The translations under genes were made by a program, and so were the position numbers. Shown here piece by piece: positions 7,106-10,586 of a stretch of DNA of 10,586 bases. This stretch comes from Sulfurovum sp. GTDB lineage: Bacteria > Campylobacterota > Campylobacteria > Campylobacterales > Sulfurovaceae. The DNA lies in assembly GCA_026984165.1 (NCBI GenBank), contig JALSSQ010000198.1:1-10586 (forward strand), given 5' to 3'. The notes below the pieces were generated by a model. That model had not been told where the DNA came from and did not search any database. It worked only from the letters and a program-made list of their open reading frames with translations. Numbering within the stretch: position 1 is the stretch's first letter; the number at the start of each line of letters is the position of its first letter.

Positions 7106-8722
7106 ATGGAAAACAATAAAGAGTATAAAGTTATCAATATTGCAGGTATTTTGGCAAAGGGTTTTCTTCATAATCCACTTACTTCTGTACTAGGTGCTTT
7201 TCTTTTGATCATGGGATATATGGCATTAAGTATAATGCCTAGAGAAGAGGATCCTCAAATAGCTATTTCTGGAGGTGCAGTAATTGTTGCAATGCCGGGG
7301 GGAACACCCAAAGAAGTAGAAAATATTATTGTAAAACCACTTGAACGTAAATTGCGTGAAGTGCATGGTATTGAACACATCTATGGTATGGCTATGGACA
7401 ACGTGGGGATAGTTAATGTAATGTATTACATAGGAGAAAACAGGGAAGACTCCAATCTTAAACTTTATGACAAGGTCATGCAAAATATGGATCAAATGCC
7501 TAAAGGTGTAATGCAACCAATAATTAAGCCATTCGATATTGATATTGATATTCCTATTGTAACAGTAGCATTTTATCCTAAAAAAGGCAGTAAAATTGAT
7601 GATATTAAAATGTTTGATGTTGTACGTAAAGTACAACAACATATTAATGCTGTTGAAAATGTTGCAAAGACGACACTCAAAGGGGCTCGTAAGGCACAGT
7701 ACAATATCACTGTTGATATGGGCAAACTTTCTGCTTATCATCTTTCATTAGGGCAGATTATGAAAGCGGTACAGTCTGTTGCTGTAGATGTACCTGATGT
7801 AAAAGGAAGAACAAAAACAAATAAGCTTGTTATTTTTGGGGTGAAAAATGCCATAGAAAACGTAGAGGATGTGGGATCAGTGATTGTAGCCCAATACATG
7901 GGATCACCCATCTATCTTCGAGACGTAGCACATGTTGAAGAAGGTATAGATATACAAAATTTCAAGACAGCTGAAATACTTTATAAGAAAGATAAAAATG
8001 CAACATTGAGTCCCACAAAACATCAAATTACATTAACCATTGCCAAATTAGCAGGAACTAACGCCGTTTTTGTTTCTAAAGATGTAGAAAAAGTTCTTAA
8101 AGAATTTGAGCCTGAATTTGAAAAAGAGGGGATTGGATATTTGATTACTAGAGATTATGGAGAACGAGCCAATGAAGCAGTAAATGAATTGATGATGCAT
8201 CTTATTATTACGATTGTTATTATTGCTATTATGCTTATTTTTGCTCTAGGATGGAGAGAGTCAATTATTGTTACTTTTTCTGTACCAGCTATTTTGTCAG
8301 TAACACTTTTTACTGCATGGATGACAGGTCAGACTATGAATAGGATTACACTTTTTGCATTACTTCTTTCTCTCGGATTACTTGTTGATGCAGCTATTAT
8401 TGTGATTGAAAATATTCATAGACATCTACATGCACATGATGCCGCTGATAAAGAGATGGGATCATTAGTTGTCGAGGCTACAGATGAGATTGGTGCGCCA
8501 ACAAATGTTGCTACACTAGCTATTATTTTAACTATGGTACCTATGGCTTTTGTGGGAGGAATGATGGGTTCATTTATGAAACCCATTCCATATAATGTAC
8601 CAGTTGCACTGATTGCTTCTTTGTTTGTAGCATATATCTTTACACCTTATTTGAGTTTAAAATTACTTAATAAAACGAAAGGTCATAGTAGTACACAAAA
8701 GCATAACAAGGGAGAAAAATAA
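7106..8722 (+). CDS. RND efflux permease, N-terminal half (TM1-TM6)
   Basis: This is the first half of a proton-driven inner-membrane RND pump, normally one protein of about 1,050 residues; here it is 538. TM1 is about 24-44, followed at once by PREEDPQI (45-52), the signature of a distinct RND subfamily. The first periplasmic porter/docking region spans about 50-360, and TM2 (363-381), TM3 (387-407), TM4 (413-435), TM5 (466-488) and TM6 (495-515) follow. TM4 reads GLLVDAAIIVIEN: D428 is present, but the second aspartate of the AcrB pair is alanine. After TM6 a hydrophilic tail (KTKGHSSTQKHNKGEK) ends at TAA, just where the TM6-TM7 linker lies in unsplit relatives. AAGGA (7095-7099) is the SD, overlapping the adaptor's stop codon. 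The stop shares one base with the next start (TAATG), so the halves are likely translationally coupled. Confidence 0.9.
   Translation: MENNKEYKVINIAGILAKGFLHNPLTSVLGAFLLIMGYMALSIMPREEDPQIAISGGAVIVAMPGGTPKEVENIIVKPLERKLREVHGIEHIYGMAMDNVGIVNVMYYIGENREDSNLKLYDKVMQNMDQMPKGVMQPIIKPFDIDIDIPIVTVAFYPKKGSKIDDIKMFDVVRKVQQHINAVENVAKTTLKGARKAQYNITVDMGKLSAYHLSLGQIMKAVQSVAVDVPDVKGRTKTNKLVIFGVKNAIENVEDVGSVIVAQYMGSPIYLRDVAHVEEGIDIQNFKTAEILYKKDKNATLSPTKHQITLTIAKLAGTNAVFVSKDVEKVLKEFEPEFEKEGIGYLITRDYGERANEAVNELMMHLIITIVIIAIMLIFALGWRESIIVTFSVPAILSVTLFTAWMTGQTMNRITLFALLLSLGLLVDAAIIVIENIHRHLHAHDAADKEMGSLVVEATDEIGAPTNVATLAIILTMVPMAFVGGMMGSFMKPIPYNVPVALIASLFVAYIFTPYLSLKLLNKTKGHSSTQKHNKGEK
8708..8714 (+). promoter_or_regulatory. 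Shine-Dalgarno site of the second permease half
   Basis: AAGGGAG ends seven bases before the ATG at 8722, inside the last codons of the first half. Its strength and spacing support independent initiation of the second half, and so a true two-gene permease. The same bases encode Lys-Gly-Glu of the first half, so a chance match is possible. Confidence 0.6.
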
Positions 8723-10452
8723 TGGGAAATTTTGAAAACATTATTTATGGCATTTTAGATAAAAAGACAACAAAAACTTTAGTGATTGTTTTAACGGTGA
8801 TGGCATTTTTTCTTTCTTTGTTGATGTTCCCAACGAAATTAGTCCTTGCTAAAATGTTACCAGGGAAGAGTGATAATACATTTTCTATTTATATAGATAC
8901 ACCTGCTGGTTCTTCAATAGAACAAACAAAACATGTGAGTTCGTGTGTAATTAATATTTTAAAGAAAGAAAAAGAAGTGATGAATATGGAACTTTTTTTG
9001 GGACAAGGTATTCCTCTTGATTATGCTGGACTTGTCAAAGGTGCAAGTATGAAACATACTGAAAATGTTGCAGAACTTTCAGTTAATTTAACAGATAAAC
9101 ATCATAGAAAAGAACCTTCTTTTTTAATGGTACAACGTTTAAGACCAGTGATTCAAAAAACCTGTACACCATTAGTTAGGGGAACCAATATTAAGTTAGT
9201 AGAACAGCCTTCTGGTCCTCCAACACTAGCTTCTATAGTGGTGGAAGTACATGGCGAAAACCTCTCTAAAATACGTGATTTATCAGTGGATGTTGCAGAT
9301 GTTTTGTCTAATACAAAAGGTTTGGTAGATGTTGATTTGATGGCAGATGAAAACTTTGTAAAATATGATCTTATACCAGATAAAGAGAAAATAGCGCGTT
9401 CAGGTTTAAGTGTAAAACAGGTAAACAATATTTTGTATCTTGCTTTTGAAGGAATGGTTATCGGCCATAAAAACTCTAAAAACTCTCCTGATCAAATAGG
9501 TATATTTTTAGTTTTAGATGATGAAAGTAAAACACTACCTATTTCAAGCGAAGATGCTTTACAAAGTAAACTTTCCTCACTTAACTTGATGAATATGAGA
9601 GGTATGATGGTACCACTTTCTGAAGTTGTGACGATTAAAAAAGTAATGTCAAATTATATGATTATGCATAAAGATCTTTCTCGTATGACTAATGTTGTGG
9701 CAGAGACGGATATGGTCTCACAAGTTTACCCACTACTTGAAGCAAGAGATGCGATGATAGAAAAATTTTCAAAAGGCTATATTGTCACCAAAGCACCATT
9801 CTCAACCTATATGTTCGATTTGTACTTAGAAGACAAACATACGCATGAAAAGTTTTTACTACGTTGGGATGGAGAGATGAAAGTGACATTGGATACATTT
9901 AGGGATCTGGGTGCTGCTTTTATTGCGGCATTGGTACTTATCTTCCTTTTGTTGGTCATTTATTATAAAAGTTTTATTATTTCAGGTATTGTGTTGCTTG
10001 GTTCATTCTTGTCTCTTATTGGGGTTATTGTAGGGCATTGGGTTGCCAACTGGTTTACTACAGAAACTTTTTTCCTTACTGCTACTTCGTTGATTGGGTT
10101 TATTGCTTTAATAGGAATTTCATCACGTAATTCATTACTTTTAATAGATTTTGCAAAATCTTTGATGCTGTATCATGGTATGAAGAAACGTAGAGCTATT
10201 GCAGTGGCAGCTGCAACGAGAGCAAAACCTATTATGCTTACAGCTGTGGCTATTATATTGGGTTCAGCACTTTTGGCTAGTGACCCAGTATTTGGAGGCT
10301 TAGGTGTAGCTCTTATATCGGGAACGGTGGCAGCAGTTTTTGTATCATTGTTCTTTGTTCCTGTACTGATGGATAATGCAAAAGCAATGGATTTTGATAA
10401 AGATACACAGTGCGAAGTGGGTCATAAAGAAAATATCTCTATTACTAAATAG
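8722..10452 (+). CDS. RND efflux permease, C-terminal half (TM7-TM12)
   Basis: This is the complementary half of the permease (576 residues), beginning with about 16 residues before TM7 (about 17-36). The second periplasmic porter/docking region covers about 40-395 and includes the family-typical EQPSGPPTLASIVVEV (161-176). WDGEMKVTLDTFRDLG (382-397) leads into TM8 (397-415). TM9 is about 419-440, TM10 about 451-476 (GISSRNSLLLIDFAKS), TM11 about 503-519 and TM12 about 524-549. R469 sits where AcrB has the essential TM10 lysine, with D476 one helix turn on; an Arg-Asn-Ser motif here is, as I recall, characteristic of PREEDPQI-type relatives. With the preceding gene it rebuilds a complete 12-TM permease of about 1,114 residues and should assemble with it. 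Its stop codon TAG runs into a heptamer repeat. Drug, solvent or metal substrates cannot be distinguished. Confidence 0.9.
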   Translation: MGNFENIIYGILDKKTTKTLVIVLTVMAFFLSLLMFPTKLVLAKMLPGKSDNTFSIYIDTPAGSSIEQTKHVSSCVINILKKEKEVMNMELFLGQGIPLDYAGLVKGASMKHTENVAELSVNLTDKHHRKEPSFLMVQRLRPVIQKTCTPLVRGTNIKLVEQPSGPPTLASIVVEVHGENLSKIRDLSVDVADVLSNTKGLVDVDLMADENFVKYDLIPDKEKIARSGLSVKQVNNILYLAFEGMVIGHKNSKNSPDQIGIFLVLDDESKTLPISSEDALQSKLSSLNLMNMRGMMVPLSEVVTIKKVMSNYMIMHKDLSRMTNVVAETDMVSQVYPLLEARDAMIEKFSKGYIVTKAPFSTYMFDLYLEDKHTHEKFLLRWDGEMKVTLDTFRDLGAAFIAALVLIFLLLVIYYKSFIISGIVLLGSFLSLIGVIVGHWVANWFTTETFFLTATSLIGFIALIGISSRNSLLLIDFAKSLMLYHGMKKRRAIAVAAATRAKPIMLTAVAIILGSALLASDPVFGGLGVALISGTVAAVFVSLFFVPVLMDNAKAMDFDKDTQCEVGHKENISITK

Positions 10453-10479
10453 GGAGCAGGGAGTAAGGAGTAAGGAGTA
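10452..10479 (+). repeat. four purine-rich heptamers, SD-like
   Basis: Four units in unbroken 7-base register: GGGAGCA, GGGAGTA, AGGAGTA, AGGAGTA. The first begins on the last base of the preceding stop codon. The last two read TAAGGAGT across the unit junction, close to the Shine-Dalgarno consensus. The units are related to the complement of the array at 10502-10557 but differ in the last two bases. Confidence 0.8.
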
Positions 10480-10488
10480 GTTAAGGTT

Positions 10489-10506
10489 AGGTATGAAAAA
10501 TTACCT
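10489..10506 (+). other. hairpin linking the two heptamer arrays
   Basis: AGGTA (10489-10493) pairs with TACCT (10502-10506) around an eight-base A-rich loop. Beyond it, the upstream AGGAG units can pair with CTCCT in the downstream array: 10466-10477 matches 10 of 12 positions of two array units. The whole 10452-10557 region could therefore fold as one long imperfect stem in RNA and might act as a terminator or 3' stabiliser of the pump mRNA. That role is inference. Confidence 0.4.
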
Positions 10507-10586
10507 CCTACCTCCTACCTCCTACCTCCTACCTCCTACCTCCTACCTCCTACCTCCTATTGCCTCCTTCTTTATCAACTATTTGC
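10493..10586 (+). CDS. doubtful small open frame through the repeat, incomplete at the window end
   Basis: ATG at 10493 opens a frame that runs to the window edge: MKNYLLPPTS, then further copies of YLLPPTS, then PPIASFFINYL. AAGG at 10483-10486 is an acceptable SD, six bases away. However, TACCTCC contains no stop in any + strand frame, and since 7 is not a multiple of 3 every frame gives the same peptide repeat. Openness is therefore no evidence of coding. I do not recognise the peptide as a family. Most likely it is an artefact of the repeat. Confidence 0.15.
   Translation, partial: MKNYLLPPTSYLLPPTSYLLPPIASFFINYL
10502..10557. repeat. eight perfect tandem copies of TACCTCC
   Basis: The heptamer TACCTCC is repeated eight times without a mismatch (56 bases), followed by TAT and a variant TGCCTCC (10561-10567). 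On the + strand each junction reads ACCTCCT, the core of the anti-Shine-Dalgarno tail of bacterial 16S rRNA. It is non-coding as far as can be judged, and lies 49 bases after the pump operon. It is too short and too regular, with no spacers, to be a CRISPR array. Copy-number variation by slippage is expected. Confidence 0.95.

Noticed and set aside
7226..7741. 171-residue open frame on the minus strand inside the first permease half
   Set aside because: It is antisense to a region with clear RND motifs, lacks recognisable domains, and its composition (many Asn, Ile, His, Phe) is what the complement of AT-rich coding DNA gives.
8708..8724. Programmed -1 ribosomal frameshift site
   Set aside because: The run is only five A's and no canonical X-XXY-YYZ heptamer or clear downstream pseudoknot is visible; re-initiation at the ATG with a good SD explains the junction more simply.
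10502..10557. CRISPR array
   Set aside because: Units are 7 bases and directly adjacent, with no spacers and no cas genes nearby.

Overview
The window looks like a chromosomal segment of a Campylobacterota (Epsilonproteobacteria) bacterium, most likely an environmental Sulfurovum/Sulfurimonas-type lineage. The evidence is AT-rich DNA, a six-repeat S1 protein (552 aa) directly followed by a long 529-aa SerA as in Campylobacter-type genomes, and Lys/Ile/Asn-rich proteins with AT-rich spacers. The genus is inference; no rRNA gene or other direct marker is present. All recognised genes are on the + strand.

Region 1 (18-4714) is housekeeping: aroA (EPSP synthase), rpsA (ribosomal protein S1) and serA (phosphoglycerate dehydrogenase). 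aroA is the odd one. Its protein resembles the enterobacterial type rather than the divergent Campylobacter AroA I recall, it is visibly richer in G+C than its neighbours, and the ispH gene that I recall lying between aroA and rpsA in Campylobacter is absent. rpsA has its own TATAAT box and Shine-Dalgarno (SD) site; serA probably shares its transcript.

Region 2 (4715-4910, 196 bases without a gene) is regulatory-looking: a small hairpin after serA, a perfect 14-bp all-A/T inverted repeat, then a TATAAT box and a strong SD.

Region 3 (4911-10452) is a tightly coupled four-gene tripartite efflux operon: a TolC-family outer-membrane channel, a short periplasmic adaptor, and an RND permease of the PREEDPQI type encoded as two separate half-proteins (TM1-6 and TM7-12). 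Junctions are ATGA (4-base overlap), a 9-base gap, and TAATG (1-base overlap). Together they would form an inner membrane-periplasm-outer membrane pump; the substrate cannot be read from sequence. No regulator gene is present.

Region 4 (10453-10586) holds heptanucleotide repeats: a purine-rich SD-like set starting in the stop codon of the last pump gene, then eight perfect TACCTCC units whose core matches the anti-Shine-Dalgarno tail of 16S rRNA. The two sets could fold on each other. An open frame crosses the array and runs off the window, but it is probably not a gene.

No stretch over 300 bases lacks a gene. I see no tRNA, rRNA, insertion sequence or CRISPR array. The best candidates for something unusual are the split permease with its short adaptor, and the SD/anti-SD heptamer pair behind it.
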